From NCBI GenBank assembly GCA_002077065.1, contig NAJO01000082.1, positions 22,578 through 86,577 of the forward strand: a stretch of 64,000 nucleotides of DNA, read 5' to 3'. The notes beneath the pieces were generated by a model. It did no database searches, was not told where the DNA came from, and saw only the letters and a program-made list of their open reading frames with translations. The position numbers and the translations under genes are program-made. Positions 1 to 10,819 of the stretch are shown one piece after another. The stretch is from Cryoendolithus antarcticus (lineage: Eukaryota > Ascomycota > Dothideomycetes > Cladosporiales > Cladosporiaceae). How positions within the stretch are numbered: position 1 is the stretch's first letter; every line of letters begins with the position of its first letter.

Positions 1-256
1 CGTAGCCCATGAAATTGATCTCGACGACCGGGCCAGTGATGTCGCCCTTGCCAACTCCAAGGAGGTACTGTTGGCCATGTAGATTTGTCAGGGAAGCTGA
101 GGACCCATACTGTGGCGGACTCGCAGTCTCGATACTGTCAGCGACACCGACGTGCCATTGAACCGGCGCTCGAACGATCTCGAGCAGGCCGAATGTGGCA
201 AGGAGGAAGACGAGGCCAGCCGCAAGGCCAATGGCCAGTCCAGAACGCGCCATCAT
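1..256 (-). CDS. Neutral ceramidase, N-terminal part (cut by window edge)
   Basis: Only the first 85 codons lie in the window. The minus strand opens with ATG ATG at 251-256. The protein begins with a short basic stretch and a hydrophobic segment (about residues 5-26) that looks like a signal anchor or signal peptide. About 45 residues later it has YLLGVGKGDITGPVVEINFMGY, the start of the catalytic domain of neutral/alkaline ceramidases, which hydrolyse N-acyl-sphingosine to sphingosine and fatty acid at the cell surface or in secretory compartments. The zinc and catalytic serine motifs would lie beyond the edge. The motif is very characteristic, so the family call is firm; completeness cannot be judged. 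Confidence 0.85.
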   Translation of the reverse strand, partial: MMARSGLAIGLAAGLVFLLATFGLLEIVRAPVQWHVGVADSIETASPPQYGSSASLTNLHGQQYLLGVGKGDITGPVVEINFMGY

Positions 257-1178
257 AGTACAACCTTTGGCGAAGACGCCCTGTCAGCCGTTGTGATTCC
301 CATCATACGCTCATCTACGCCCTCTTCGTAACATCATCTCTGTTGCCTCGCGGCATACGACGGAGTTCAGTGTGTGATTAGTCATGTCGGCTGTCGTTCG
401 CCCCGATCGGCTCGTGCCGGAGGGCCCTCGATCCGCATCACTAGCCAACCTTGAGTATTACTTGATCCCCCGTTCCTTTCTTATCTCTTTCACACCTTAA
501 TAGATGGCAGACAACGACCCGCGACAGATGCATGACGACAAGCTAGCCATGTAGCATGACCGCGATCGTTCACGCACATGCATCGACAATGCGAGGTGGG
601 CAATCGGGGCAGCGCCGCCCCCAGGGAGCCTATCGGGTGGAGGTACTAGATGCACACATTCATCCAATGCTGCAGGCCTGCCCGACGTCGCTGCTTCTCC
701 CGTCTTACAGCGATCCTCGAAATCACGACAAGCCGCTACGACATGCACGCTACTACGGCAATGGCAGACATTGCACAACGTGGTTCCAATGCCTCTCCGG
801 CCCTCCCGCGCGCCCGCTAAGTGGTTCACGCCTGTCACTCCCTTGCCGTTATGCTAGCTACGTGGGTCACTGACCTTGCTGTCGGGTCATCAATCTTTAT
901 CTCTGCGATGGCGTCTCACGGACGAGTATCGCGTCGAAAAGTAATGCTGCTCGATTGTGGTGTCTTGCATCTGAGCATGTAGGTGTTTTCTTCTTCCGTA
1001 GTGCCCGATTTCTCCTCTACATTTCTTCTATGTGTTGCGAAACCAGTCCTCCGTTATAGGAATTTACCAGAGTCCCGCAAAGAAGAGCACCATTGCTCCT
1101 GTCGATAGTCGAAGTCCGGTCTACGCCGAGGTCCAGTCTCTTCGCTGTACTGGCCGCAAATCACTGCGGAGTGACAGT
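257..1178. other. Divergent intergenic region between ceramidase and acidic protein gene
   Basis: About 0.9 kb separating two divergently transcribed genes. Small ATG frames here (for example near 556-873) have no recognisable domain and are probably chance. The region from 1002 to 1178 is open in frame with the downstream gene and reads like protein, so part of it may be coding through an unresolved upstream exon. No RNA gene or repeat seen. Confidence 0.5.
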
Positions 1179-4100
1179 ATGCCGTCGTCACACTGGGGCG
1201 ACGTCAAGCGGCGCTTTGACATCAGCGAAGTCAAAGTCGCAACATGGCGAGACCCGAGTCTCAGCATCCACCCGTCTCGAGACAGACCCGGTGTGATGAG
1301 GACGATTTCAGCTGCCGATGCCGCAAAATCGTACGTTCCGACATATAAGTACAAGATCGAGTTGCCGAAACCGCCCGAGCCTACAGACGATGAGATGAGT
1401 GTTGCGGAGAAACACCAGTCCAAATACGAGGTCGATCACGACCCTGCTGCAGCCGATGTGATTGAAGCTTCCATCGATGACACAGACATTGTCTCACTCT
1501 TGGCTGTGGATGCGGCTCCAGAAACTTCTGCAGAGCTGGATATCGTCGACGTGCTCGGAGGAACTGCGCCTGGTGCAGACGCCGAAGCGATGGCAAAGTC
1601 CGTGGCTACCGAAGAGAAGCATATAGCTTCACCTGAGGAAGACATCGAGGTCATTCCCGAACACAACTTTGCGGATGTAGCTACTGACTCTGAGGTACAA
1701 GTTGATGACGTGCCCTCAGTAGAGCCGACAGTCGACAACAACGTCTTGCAAGACCCGATGGACAGCGCTCTGGCGAAAATCACTTCGTCTGACTCTGTAG
1801 CCGACATCATCGAGGGTGATCTAAGACACGAGAATCTTCAAGGACTGCCACCCGACCATCTCGACCCAATCACCGAGGCTATGCTGCAAAGGCTTCTGGA
1901 CGAACCACCGCCATCTTCGGCGTATCTTGCTGGCAACATTGACCTAGAGGCCCTGCTAGCTGGCACACCACCAGCCGTTCTGGCCACCGATATCCCAAAA
2001 GACTTTGACATTGGCGAAACGAGCGAGACTTCCGACAAGCGCGTTAGCTTTGCTCCAGGAACTCCTGAACCGAAACCGACGGTGCGTAAGAAGAAGTCAA
2101 GCACTGGGTCGAAGACGAAGAAGAAGAAGAAGGTCACGGCTGCGCAGATTGAAGAGCTTCCAGACGATATCGTCGCCATACTGGACGAAACTATTGAACC
2201 TGTCGCTAGAACACCGTTTGATCCTGCAGCTATCGAGGCGGCAATGATTGACCCTCTGGACGACGTTTTCGTGCACGTCGTTGATGTTGGCGGTTCTGAG
2301 CTTGTAGCACGAAACCGGTCTTCAGAAATTCTTATGGTGGACCCAGCACGCAACGCGGGAGTGTCGGAATTGGACCCAACACAGCAAAGCATCGACGACA
2401 TTCTGTATGGACTTGTCATCCCACCCGCTGCGCCCTTGCCTCCTATGACAGAAGTACCATCACCTTCGAAGATGAAGTCAAAGTCGTCGAAGCTTAAGAC
2501 CTCCACAAGCAGAAGTAAGACTCAGGAAGGAAAAGCGAGCAAGAGTAAGCACAAGACAGAGGTACCGATAGACCCGAAAGTGGCTGGACTTGGCATCGAT
2601 ATGACCCCTGATGTGATCGTGCCTCTCACAGCCACCGCCGCTGTCATAGACGGCCACGACTATCAAGAAGATACTCTGCCAAATCTGACCGACAAGGAGC
2701 TGCAAGACATCCTCAGCCACACGCATGACATGAAACCTACCGCTGCCACCGTCATAGAGCCCAAACCAGCGCTGGAGTCCAGTCTCGACGCTGTTGAATC
2801 AGCGGTATCTCCAGGCCGCGATGAATTCGACAGCCAGATTGATGATGGGCTCCCGGAACTTAAAGGAAACTTGCAGCCGCTTTTGGTAGATGACTGCAAG
2901 GCGATCGAGACCGGAGAATCGCAGCATGACGACATTGAGGGTACTGCGGCAATCACTGGCGAGGATGCTGTCGATGCAGTCGCTACCGAAAAGGATAAAC
3001 ATGGCGAACTCAGCAGTGATATCCTTGCTGTTGTCCCGGCCAATCTCGACTCCTGTGTCGATACCTTCGATGAAGGTGGCACGGCACAGGACGATCTCGG
3101 CGAGCCGGTCATCCCCGAACAAGACGCACAACCTGCCTCTGAGAATTCTATCCTGCCTGACGATATCGATGCGAAGAACATCGTCTCAAATACCGCGACG
3201 GCTGATTTCGACGCTGACCCTACGACCTTGACTACTCCAGATCCTCTCACATTGGAGCTCGATGGGATCTTTGCAAGCGAATCGCCAGCAGAGCGCATTG
3301 ATGATCTCGACTTTGATTTTGACGATATTACTGGCGTCGATATTGCGGGAGAGGAGATGGGAGAAGTCAAATTATCTGGTCAGGACGCAACCGCTTCAGC
3401 CTTAGACAACGATATGCTCGCCAACGCGAGAGAGCTATCTCCGGTGCTGGAGCCGTTGCCTGATAGCGACGTAGCTGACATCGATGTTGTCGGTGGTTCA
3501 GAGCTCCAAGAGCTCGATACTCAAGGCGAAGTGGATCGAGACGGCCAGAATACGATTCTCGACGGCGATGCACCGTCAGCGATGACCGCCGACATTAGCG
3601 CCCTGGATGATCTTCTCAATGATCCAGGCGCTGGGCTACCGAAAAACGTCGATCTAGTTCCTACAGATCTACCGAAAGGGTCATTAGATGACATGAACAC
3701 ACCAGCCGAGGACGCAAATGCTGCTGAACAACCACAGAACGTCCTGGACGAGCAGATCCCAACCGCCATTGACAGTCAGGCTCTGGCTACAGAGCTGGAT
3801 CTTGAGCCCTTGACATCAATCCCGACTGTTCTGTCGGCGGATCCAAGACAGGACTCCATGGTAGTCGATGAAGGGTCAGCCAGAGTCCCCGAGGAAGCGT
3901 CGATGCTGGCTCAAGAAGCGAGTCCAGTCGTTGATCCCGCAGCCGCAGCGGCCGTAGCAGCCATAACAGCAATCGTAGCGGATGCGCCCCCGTCGCCAAC
4001 GCTGAGCCGAAGCTCCAAGAGGCGTTCCGACGGCTGGTCAAGACCTGTAAAGAAGCCGGGAGACTCAGCTGCTCCCGGGAAGAGCGATAGCGGCAGGGCT

Positions 4101-4928
4101 TCGAAACGCAGCTCCCGCTCCGCCAAGTCTGGAAGTGACCCCAAAGCTTCATCTCGTCGGTATGCGGTGTCTGCCGAGGAAGAGGAAGAGCGCAGGAGAC
4201 GGCGTCGGGCTCGTAAGGAAGAAGAGGCTGCAAAAGCGAGAGAGGAGCAGCTCCGTAGGGAGGAAGAAGATGAAGAGAGACGGTTGCGGCACGATGCGCG
4301 ACGCGCGGCACGCAAGGCTGCGATCAAGGAAGCGGAGGAATCCGCGCGCCGTATTGCAAGGGAGGAAGCTGAGGCAGAGGCGAAGCGTGAGGCAGACTCC
4401 AGGCGACAGAGGAGAGAAAGGAGGGACAGCGTGGTAGGAAAGATCCGAGATGGGAAGTTTATGCGGCAAGACTCCAGTGATAAGGCAAGACCGACGCTGT
4501 TGAAGGCCTTCAGTGTGACCTCGGGCAGTTCACGGACAAATGCTGGCTTACTCATACGGACCAGCAGCGATGCGCCGCGAAGTCCTACACTACGTCGAAG
4601 CGCCACCGACTCGACCGCCCCACGTAGCACGCGAGACGACAACGCGAGTAGACCGACATCGAAGCGCACATCGACTCGAAGCCAACATAAAGAAGGTAAG
4701 GTCGATGATACACCTGCTGCGCAGATTGAAGACGTTGCCGTGCCATTGTCTCCAGAGAGTACGAAGAGCCATCGATCACATCGATCTAGAGACGAGGACG
4801 GTGATCGCAGATCTGAGAGGCCGCATCGCAGTGGACGAGACAGCGAGAGAAGAGAACGACGACCTACGCTGGACAGTCAAAGTAAGAAGCCATCATTCAT
4901 GGGGAGCTTCGTGCGGGCGTTCAAGTGA
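1179..4928 (+). CDS. Large acidic, disordered protein with basic coiled-coil C-terminal part (unknown)
   Basis: I do not recognise this family. From the first ATG (1179) it encodes about 1249 residues; the frame is open back to 1002 but only through a GTG, so an upstream exon is possible and the start is uncertain. Residues about 90-950 are very rich in Asp, Glu, Ala, Ser and Pro, with DD/ED clusters and two short Lys-rich islands (around 2085-2135 and 2465-2550). From about nt 4000 the composition flips to Arg/Lys/Glu, with a likely single long helix at 4170-4430 (runs of EEEE, RRRR). It ends in a Ser/Arg-rich tail closing with PSFMGSFVRAFK. There are no membrane segments and no signal peptide. 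This charge layout is seen in nuclear or cytoskeletal scaffold proteins, but no function is claimed. Confidence 0.75.
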   Translation: MPSSHWGDVKRRFDISEVKVATWRDPSLSIHPSRDRPGVMRTISAADAAKSYVPTYKYKIELPKPPEPTDDEMSVAEKHQSKYEVDHDPAAADVIEASIDDTDIVSLLAVDAAPETSAELDIVDVLGGTAPGADAEAMAKSVATEEKHIASPEEDIEVIPEHNFADVATDSEVQVDDVPSVEPTVDNNVLQDPMDSALAKITSSDSVADIIEGDLRHENLQGLPPDHLDPITEAMLQRLLDEPPPSSAYLAGNIDLEALLAGTPPAVLATDIPKDFDIGETSETSDKRVSFAPGTPEPKPTVRKKKSSTGSKTKKKKKVTAAQIEELPDDIVAILDETIEPVARTPFDPAAIEAAMIDPLDDVFVHVVDVGGSELVARNRSSEILMVDPARNAGVSELDPTQQSIDDILYGLVIPPAAPLPPMTEVPSPSKMKSKSSKLKTSTSRSKTQEGKASKSKHKTEVPIDPKVAGLGIDMTPDVIVPLTATAAVIDGHDYQEDTLPNLTDKELQDILSHTHDMKPTAATVIEPKPALESSLDAVESAVSPGRDEFDSQIDDGLPELKGNLQPLLVDDCKAIETGESQHDDIEGTAAITGEDAVDAVATEKDKHGELSSDILAVVPANLDSCVDTFDEGGTAQDDLGEPVIPEQDAQPASENSILPDDIDAKNIVSNTATADFDADPTTLTTPDPLTLELDGIFASESPAERIDDLDFDFDDITGVDIAGEEMGEVKLSGQDATASALDNDMLANARELSPVLEPLPDSDVADIDVVGGSELQELDTQGEVDRDGQNTILDGDAPSAMTADISALDDLLNDPGAGLPKNVDLVPTDLPKGSLDDMNTPAEDANAAEQPQNVLDEQIPTAIDSQALATELDLEPLTSIPTVLSADPRQDSMVVDEGSARVPEEASMLAQEASPVVDPAAAAAVAAITAIVADAPPSPTLSRSSKRRSDGWSRPVKKPGDSAAPGKSDSGRASKRSSRSAKSGSDPKASSRRYAVSAEEEEERRRRRRARKEEEAAKAREEQLRREEEDEERRLRHDARRAARKAAIKEAEESARRIAREEAEAEAKREADSRRQRRERRDSVVGKIRDGKFMRQDSSDKARPTLLKAFSVTSGSSRTNAGLLIRTSSDAPRSPTLRRSATDSTAPRSTRDDNASRPTSKRTSTRSQHKEGKVDDTPAAQIEDVAVPLSPESTKSHRSHRSRDEDGDRRSERPHRSGRDSERRERRPTLDSQSKKPSFMGSFVRAFK

Positions 4929-5116
4929 ACCTATGAGGCTATCAGGCTATCAGGCCATCATATTCAGCGTCGTGGCCATCTCTCATCGACACTGTGAGGC
5001 TGCTTTGGCACCTGTTAGTCTTGCGATAGAAGCACATGAGTCTTCCAACACTGGTAGAGGAGATATCGAAGTTGGCGGCAGTCTGTATTCTATGTAGCAA
5101 CACCATATCATCATGC

Positions 5117-7683
5117 TCATTTCTTCCAAGCAGTCATAAGTTGTCCCGCCGTTCCCAAATTGCCCTGCGAAGCTTCCATACCAATGATATCCGTCGCAAT
5201 AGGCTTGATACCATTCCATACGCCGTTCGCAACGACAGCAAAGCCCCAGGCGCCGTTCGCATCAGCCACAACGCCGATCCTCTTATCCTCCATCTCGGCC
5301 AATGTCACAGCGCGTTTGAGACCGCCACCGCGAGGGTCCTCCTCCGTGGGACTTTCAGCAGGCTGCAGGCGCTGACCGAGCTCCCTCACTACGTTGCTCT
5401 GTAGCATGTCTGGAGCGTCGAAGTGTGCGGCCGCCAGACCTTTAGCGCTCAGCTGTGTCTTGACGACTTCAGTCTCGGCTGGGTGGGTGAAGCAGTAAGC
5501 ACCGAGCGCGAGCAGGATGACGGCTACAACGTAGAGAAGCTTCAGGCCTAGCAGGAGACTGAGCGGCGCGATGGGGACTCGAGCGACTGCGATGGTGCTG
5601 TTGCGCACTTGCTCGATGACGTTCGCTTGAGGATCCATGGTGCCAACTGACAGGGCTAGAGCTGCATTAGCCCAACCGTTAGCAAAGACATCGGCGAGAT
5701 CTTTGGAAGTATTCTGCAGCGCTGCCAAGCTTGCAATCGAGGCGAGGACGTTCGCAGCCGGATCGAGATGGAAGCCGAAAGGAGCACTCATGAAGCCGCC
5801 CATCTCCGGATTTGACACTTCCACGTCGAATGAATGAACCGAGCCGTTGGCCCAAGCATAGGTGACGTTGTATACGGTAGCAGAGCATTGAACAATCCAC
5901 TTCGTATTGCCGCCAACGCTCCCCCGGTAGATCTCCGTATCGTTCAGAAGTGGGTTGTCGATCACACCGTTCTGCACGAGGGTAGTATCGTAAGTCGGAT
6001 ACCCAGTTGCCCAGGTGGCGAAGTTCAAGGGGTTTTGCGCGTGTAGAAACTGAGTGTCTGGATTATTCTGTAAGGCGCTCATCTGCGCCGGTGTCAACGG
6101 AGTCTCATTGCTTGTGAGGTTGTTGGTGACAAGTAGTGTAAGATCGCTGATACTGTAGACCTGCTTGCCAACACGGTTGGTCAAATCAGCATTGGTGGAG
6201 AATGCGAGCCCAATCGAGGGTCTGCCTTCTAGGCCATCGGCGCCAGGGTTGGTGACATCGCCGGACATATTATATGCCGCGTCGAGCGTCTGTGCTGCTC
6301 CAGGGAAGGTAAAGTTCGCTTGAAAGCCGGCTGAGCACTCAAATTTATCGTTCAGGAGCCCGGTGCTATCTGACACGCTCGGCCAGTTCTTGCTGACCAC
6401 ACAATGACTCGTGATCGGCTTGCATTGCGTGGTGATGCCGAAGGTGTGGGCCTTGAAGTCGAGCTTTCCGTCTGCTCGCTTGTCGGCGAGGTAGTGATAA
6501 GTTAGGCCATTTTTGTCCGTGTAATTTGCGATGGACGTGATCGCAGAGTAGCCGAGGGCAGTGCGGGCGGACTCGTCTGGTCCCACCAGCGTAGCGTCGA
6601 TGCCGTATGGATTTTGGTCATCGAAGTGCATATTACAGCTGATCCACGCGACTCCACCCATGGCCCGGAAGTCGCCAGGTCCATTGGGACACTGGACACT
6701 AGACAAAGCCCTTCCAAACGTGCTTGCTCCTCCCGAGGTAATGTTGTACAGCTGCGTTATGATCGCGGGTGTGGTTGCGATACCGAACCATGTGTCGACG
6801 AGAGGGATCAGCAGTCTGGGGGTTCACACGGTCAGCGCGGATCTGAAGTGGACACATCTTCTATTTTCTGAATATCCGTGAACCCAGCTCCGCTGATATC
6901 GGCCAAGCCGCGATGAGGACAGCTTAGCTGCAGGAGATGAGAGACACTCGTTACTGAGAAGTTGACTTACCCAAGAAACGTGATCATGAAGAGCGCCGTG
7001 AAAGCCATAGGAATGGGATCTGCGAGCTTCCTCTTATGTTGATAGCGGTGAAGCAAAGTATCCTTCAATGGCTCCAAGCTATTTCCACCCAGCAACCCGA
7101 TGAGCAGCGTCAATTGCTGTGGACTCGGTAGATCTACGCCCTCGCCACGTTGCGACTTGACAATAATCCGTCGAGCCGCAAAGAACGCGACAAGAGCCAT
7201 GATGGAGCTAGTCAGGTACGGAATGACACGACTGGTCCATGAAGCGATGGTGGTGATCGTCGAAGGATTGCGTTGCGTAAACAAGGCTGGTCCAGCCATG
7301 TGCCGCCAATCGTATATCGTTTCTGTGACGTTCAAGTTGCGCTGCGCAGTAGTCGCCTGGATATAGAAGTCGGGCCAGCCACGCTGAGTCTTGACCTGTT
7401 TGCTGAGTATGAACCATATCAGGACAGCCGAGATCACGATCACGGGTATACATGGCAAGGCCACGCCGCAGACGATTGTCCAGACGGCTTTTGCGAGGTC
7501 GCGATCGGGTTTGGCAAATGCTGCTTCATTGTCTTTGATGAGGGTGTCGTCCTCACCTGGGACCGCTGTTGTGTTCGATGTCACGCCAGACTTCTCCGGT
7601 TGACTGGAGATCTTCTCTACATACGGACTCTCCACGGGATTGATCTGAGAGGTAGCTCCCACTTTCTCGAACCTCGAGTCCAT
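5117..7683 (-). CDS. Orphan polytopic membrane protein with large extracytoplasmic domain
   Basis: Two exons: 6971-7683 and 5117-6815, joined across a 155-bp intron (GTAAGT donor at 6970, CCCCAG acceptor ending at 6816), giving 803 residues. The junction reads ITFLG then LLIPLVDTWFG, restoring a membrane helix. Predicted helices lie at about residues 67-94, 150-173, 225-247 and 650-683. Between helices 3 and 4 is a domain of about 400 residues with many N-x-S/T sequons and several Cys, which suggests a lumenal or outer face. The C-terminal 110 residues are hydrophilic and probably cytosolic. Many filamentous fungi encode uncharacterised proteins of this shape; I do not recognise a named family. 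It is divergently arranged with the DUF1769 gene. Confidence 0.8.
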
Positions 7684-8574
7684 GGCCGCGAGGGAGATAC
7701 AAGCTGATACGGGGTGCAGGAAAGAGAGAAATGTGCCCAGTCACCTACCTCAGGACCTACGACACCTATATCAGATTTTGCTCTACATGCCGACGATCGG
7801 AACTGAGGGGCCCTTGCTTCTGCTTGGTGTGCCCGTTGGCGCGAGACCACGCAAAATCGCGGTTTTGACTCGAGGTCAAACGGTGGATGGGCGCGGCTAG
7901 CCCAGCGCCACAGGGTCCCAGAAGCGCACGCGAGAGCTGAACAGTGCAGTAGACTTTACGGATCTGGCGAAGATCAAGCCACGAACCAAATAGCCGAGTG
8001 TTCCCGCGGTCGAGTCCTTGGTTCCATTGGGATACAGTCTGAGACCAGACGTTCCACTGTGGTGCGAGAGCTCTATTCTGCCGAGGATCTTGTTGAAGCT
8101 GTTGCCAGATACGTGCTCAGCATCTCATTCGCTACCTGGTGCCCGTCGTGCCTGCCCATTCTAAGACACGACTTCCGAATCCGGCCTTGGCGATTTGCAC
8201 GCGAAGCGATGTCCAAAGTGCCGACCTACATAACCCTCGCCAGTAGTTAGGGCATTGATGGTGTTGCTTACAAGACCTCTAGAATGATTAGGAGGCAGCG
8301 TCCAGTACAGCACACAAGCATTGGCCTGCCATTGCTTGGTTGAGCACGGTCGATGGAGGCGAAGCAGTGTCGTCACCACGCCGCTGGCCTGGCACCACAC
8401 ACTTCTCTGTTTAGCGATTCCACGTGCAAGTGACATCCTGCACATGCAACGCCTCGTTGACGCGTGGACGAAGCGGCAATCGTTACTTGCTGCTGCGGTC
8501 CCACCTCAGAGTAAGTCCTCTCTTTCTCGAACATACTGTCTCTCCCACCCTGTTCTTCACCACATAGTATAGAT
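7684..8574. other. Divergent promoter region
   Basis: About 0.9 kb between the membrane-protein gene (minus) and the DUF1769 gene (plus). It holds a 17-bp imperfect palindrome at 7864-7880 with arms TTTGAC and GTCAAA around TCGAG. Pyrimidine-rich sequence at 8515-8565 fits a transcription start region for the plus-strand gene. No supported ORF or RNA gene. Confidence 0.5.
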
Positions 8575-9906
8575 ATGGCTTCCCTCATCAAGGACAAGCT
8601 GAAGTCAGCGACTGGTCACAACGCCGCAGAAGACGCGGAGGCAAAGCGCGAAGCCGACAAATATCGTCTCCAGGTCACGGCGGGGGGCAGCTACGACAAG
8701 TCCACCCATCGCGCTGTAGCAGTCAACTCAGACGATGCGACATACTTCGAGAACGAGCACCTGCGTGGCAAGGTGCAAGTGCGCATACGGAACTTTCAAG
8801 GGCTGCCATCGACCTCGCCCTCCTCGAGTCCGTACTTCGACGACCCGCATCACGCGAAAGACCAGTACAGTCTGGCATTCAGCTTCGTTCCCAAGCACGA
8901 TATTCCATCACTGAATGCAGTATGGGGCAATGACTTTGATCACCCAGTGCGCGATCGCCTGCCGCCTGGTTTCAACACTGCATTCAAAATCGTAAAGGAC
9001 TTCATCGATCCTGGCCTAAGCTGCGATGCATATGCTGACGAGCCATGGTTATATGGACCAGCGCTTAGCTCCTGGTTCGCGTTCGTAGTCGGGGACAACA
9101 TTGGACAAGATGCAGACTTCCCAGCACCGCGCGAAGATGCCGCCATGGAAGAAGGCGGCGAGGGCACAGGAGGTGAAGTCAGACATCACTTGGGTCTACC
9201 CGAAAACAACGAGAAGAGACGGAAACACTTTCTCTCCGCCGCACATCGCGAAGACTTTACGTTCGAAATCGGCCGACTATACCAAGCAGACTTCTACAAC
9301 CCGTATCTGGACTTCGGCAACTTCTCGCTGAAGCTGCCGGGCTTCTCGCTGAAGGTCATCAAGTACATCGACGAGAAGAGCCATTGTCTGAGATATGTGT
9401 TCAAGGACCGTGAAAGTGGGGAGGTGTATATGAATGTGAACTTTGAGCTGTTGATGGGGAAGGAGGTGGATGAGGCATTGGAGAAGGAGAAGAGCGGGAA
9501 GCAGACAAGTCAGATAAGCGCAGGTGCAGTGAACGGAGTTAATGAACAGAGTCAGGCTGGCGCCCTAAGGGAGCATACCAGCGAAAATGAGACGAAGGTG
9601 CCGCGACAGCATTCCGCCAACATCAATGGCATGGGCGAAGTTTCACGGCCGGGCAGCATTACAAAGGATGCCACACCAATGAATGCACCCGCAGAATCTC
9701 CTGTTAAGGCCGATGTCACCGAAACGACCTCTGACAGAATTCCGAATACGACTGATCCTAGCGATCAACCTGATGCCGTGGCCAGCACGCCGGACGCCTC
9801 AGTGCAGAATACCGTACCCGAGAAGGACGAAGTGAGCGAGATCAGCGGGCTTTTACAAGCGTCTGCAACCAGTGATCGTCGCTCTGATGCGCGTGGAATA
9901 TTGTGA
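8575..9906 (+). CDS. DUF1769 family protein
   Basis: Single-exon, 443 residues, starting at an ATG preceded by a pyrimidine-rich leader. Residues about 55-170 carry the strongly conserved DUF1769 pattern: SSPYFDDPHHAKDQYSL, then FSFVPKHDI, then GNDFDHPVRDRLPPGFN, then IDPGLSCDAYADEPWLYGP and ALSSW. A second conserved block, FNPYLDF-like with KLPGFSLKVIKYI, follows at about 240-275. The last 150 residues are low-complexity and probably disordered. The family is fungal and of unknown biochemical role. No signal peptide or membrane helix. Confident on family, silent on function. Confidence 0.9.
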   Translation: MASLIKDKLKSATGHNAAEDAEAKREADKYRLQVTAGGSYDKSTHRAVAVNSDDATYFENEHLRGKVQVRIRNFQGLPSTSPSSSPYFDDPHHAKDQYSLAFSFVPKHDIPSLNAVWGNDFDHPVRDRLPPGFNTAFKIVKDFIDPGLSCDAYADEPWLYGPALSSWFAFVVGDNIGQDADFPAPREDAAMEEGGEGTGGEVRHHLGLPENNEKRRKHFLSAAHREDFTFEIGRLYQADFYNPYLDFGNFSLKLPGFSLKVIKYIDEKSHCLRYVFKDRESGEVYMNVNFELLMGKEVDEALEKEKSGKQTSQISAGAVNGVNEQSQAGALREHTSENETKVPRQHSANINGMGEVSRPGSITKDATPMNAPAESPVKADVTETTSDRIPNTTDPSDQPDAVASTPDASVQNTVPEKDEVSEISGLLQASATSDRRSDARGIL

Positions 9907-10018
9907 ACGAACGCTATGCGGACGGGACGCTGCACGCTAAGAGCGAGCGTCTGGACGATGTACAATAACCTACAGCACCAGCTCCCTACTTGACTTCCCA
10001 AGAACCCAGGCAACGCCC

Positions 10019-10819
10019 TCACAGCCACCTTTTGTTGCCAAACTGGCTAATAAACGCACCACCCTGCGTCTCCACAGTCGCCTTCCCAATAACTTCCATC
10101 TGCAACTTCACGCTGTCCTCAGGCGTGATCGGACCAGTAAAATGCGGCGCATACGTCCCAAACTTCTGGCCCATCTCGCCCATAATAGCCTGGTCCTCGG
10201 TGCTAGGCACATTCCTGCCCTCCGGCGTATCGACAAGCCCAGGACTCAAGCTGAAGAACAGGATCCCCTCGCTCTTGCCCAGTGCGGCGTGGTATTTGGC
10301 TACGAGCATGTTTGTGGCGGCTTTGGAGGTCGAGTATACACCGGTCATGTACACATCGTACTCGACGGTCAAGTCGATATCGGCGAGGCCAGTGGATATG
10401 GTGACGACTTTCTTGAGGGTTCCTTTACGGATGAGGGGGAGGAAAGCGTTGATCGTCAGGGCCACACTGGTGACGTTCGTGGAGAAAGATTTGCTGAATT
10501 CGTGGGAGAGCTCTTCGGGGGAGAAGTCTTCCAGCTTCTTAATGGGGGCGTCGATATAAGCTGCATTATTGACGAGGACGTCGAGGCTGCCGCCCGTGAT
10601 GCCTGCCGTCTCCTTCGCGGCGGCTTGGAGCGTCGATGCGTCCGTGATGTCGGCTTGGACGAAGTGGATACGGTCTTTGAGCTCAGTGGGTACTTTAGAC
10701 TGAGCCGCTTCCCTGTTGCGCACCAGACCGATGACTGTGTTGTCGGCTATGCTGGCGAGATGGATGACGAAGGCTAGGCCCAGTCCTCTCGACGCGCCTG
10801 TGACCAGGTAGGACGGCAT
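10019..10819 (-). CDS. Short-chain dehydrogenase/reductase
   Basis: Complete 266-residue classical SDR, NAD(P)(H)-dependent. It has the cofactor glycine motif TGASRGLG (residues 7-14), VQADITD adenine-side Asp motif at about 54-60, NNAA (84-87), catalytic Ser142 in ISTG, and the Tyr162-x3-Lys166 pair in YSTSKAA. A PGLVDT turn follows the active site. Length is typical. Substrate cannot be read from the sequence. It is probably cytosolic, with no targeting signal. It converges with the DUF1769 gene, 112 bp apart. The name norsolorinic acid ketoreductase-like is sometimes given to similar fungal SDRs, but there is no polyketide cluster here. Confidence 0.92.
   Translation of the reverse strand: MPSYLVTGASRGLGLAFVIHLASIADNTVIGLVRNREAAQSKVPTELKDRIHFVQADITDASTLQAAAKETAGITGGSLDVLVNNAAYIDAPIKKLEDFSPEELSHEFSKSFSTNVTSVALTINAFLPLIRKGTLKKVVTISTGLADIDLTVEYDVYMTGVYSTSKAATNMLVAKYHAALGKSEGILFFSLSPGLVDTPEGRNVPSTEDQAIMGEMGQKFGTYAPHFTGPITPEDSVKLQMEVIGKATVETQGGAFISQFGNKRWL

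Noticed and set aside
2005..2150. GAAGAAGAAG microsatellite-like run
   Set aside because: It encodes a Lys-rich island of the acidic protein and is not an independent repeat element.
3787..4669. Long minus-strand frames opposite the acidic protein gene
   Set aside because: Mirror images of the charged, repetitive coding strand; low-complexity Ser/Leu/Arg composition and no ATG-context or domain support.
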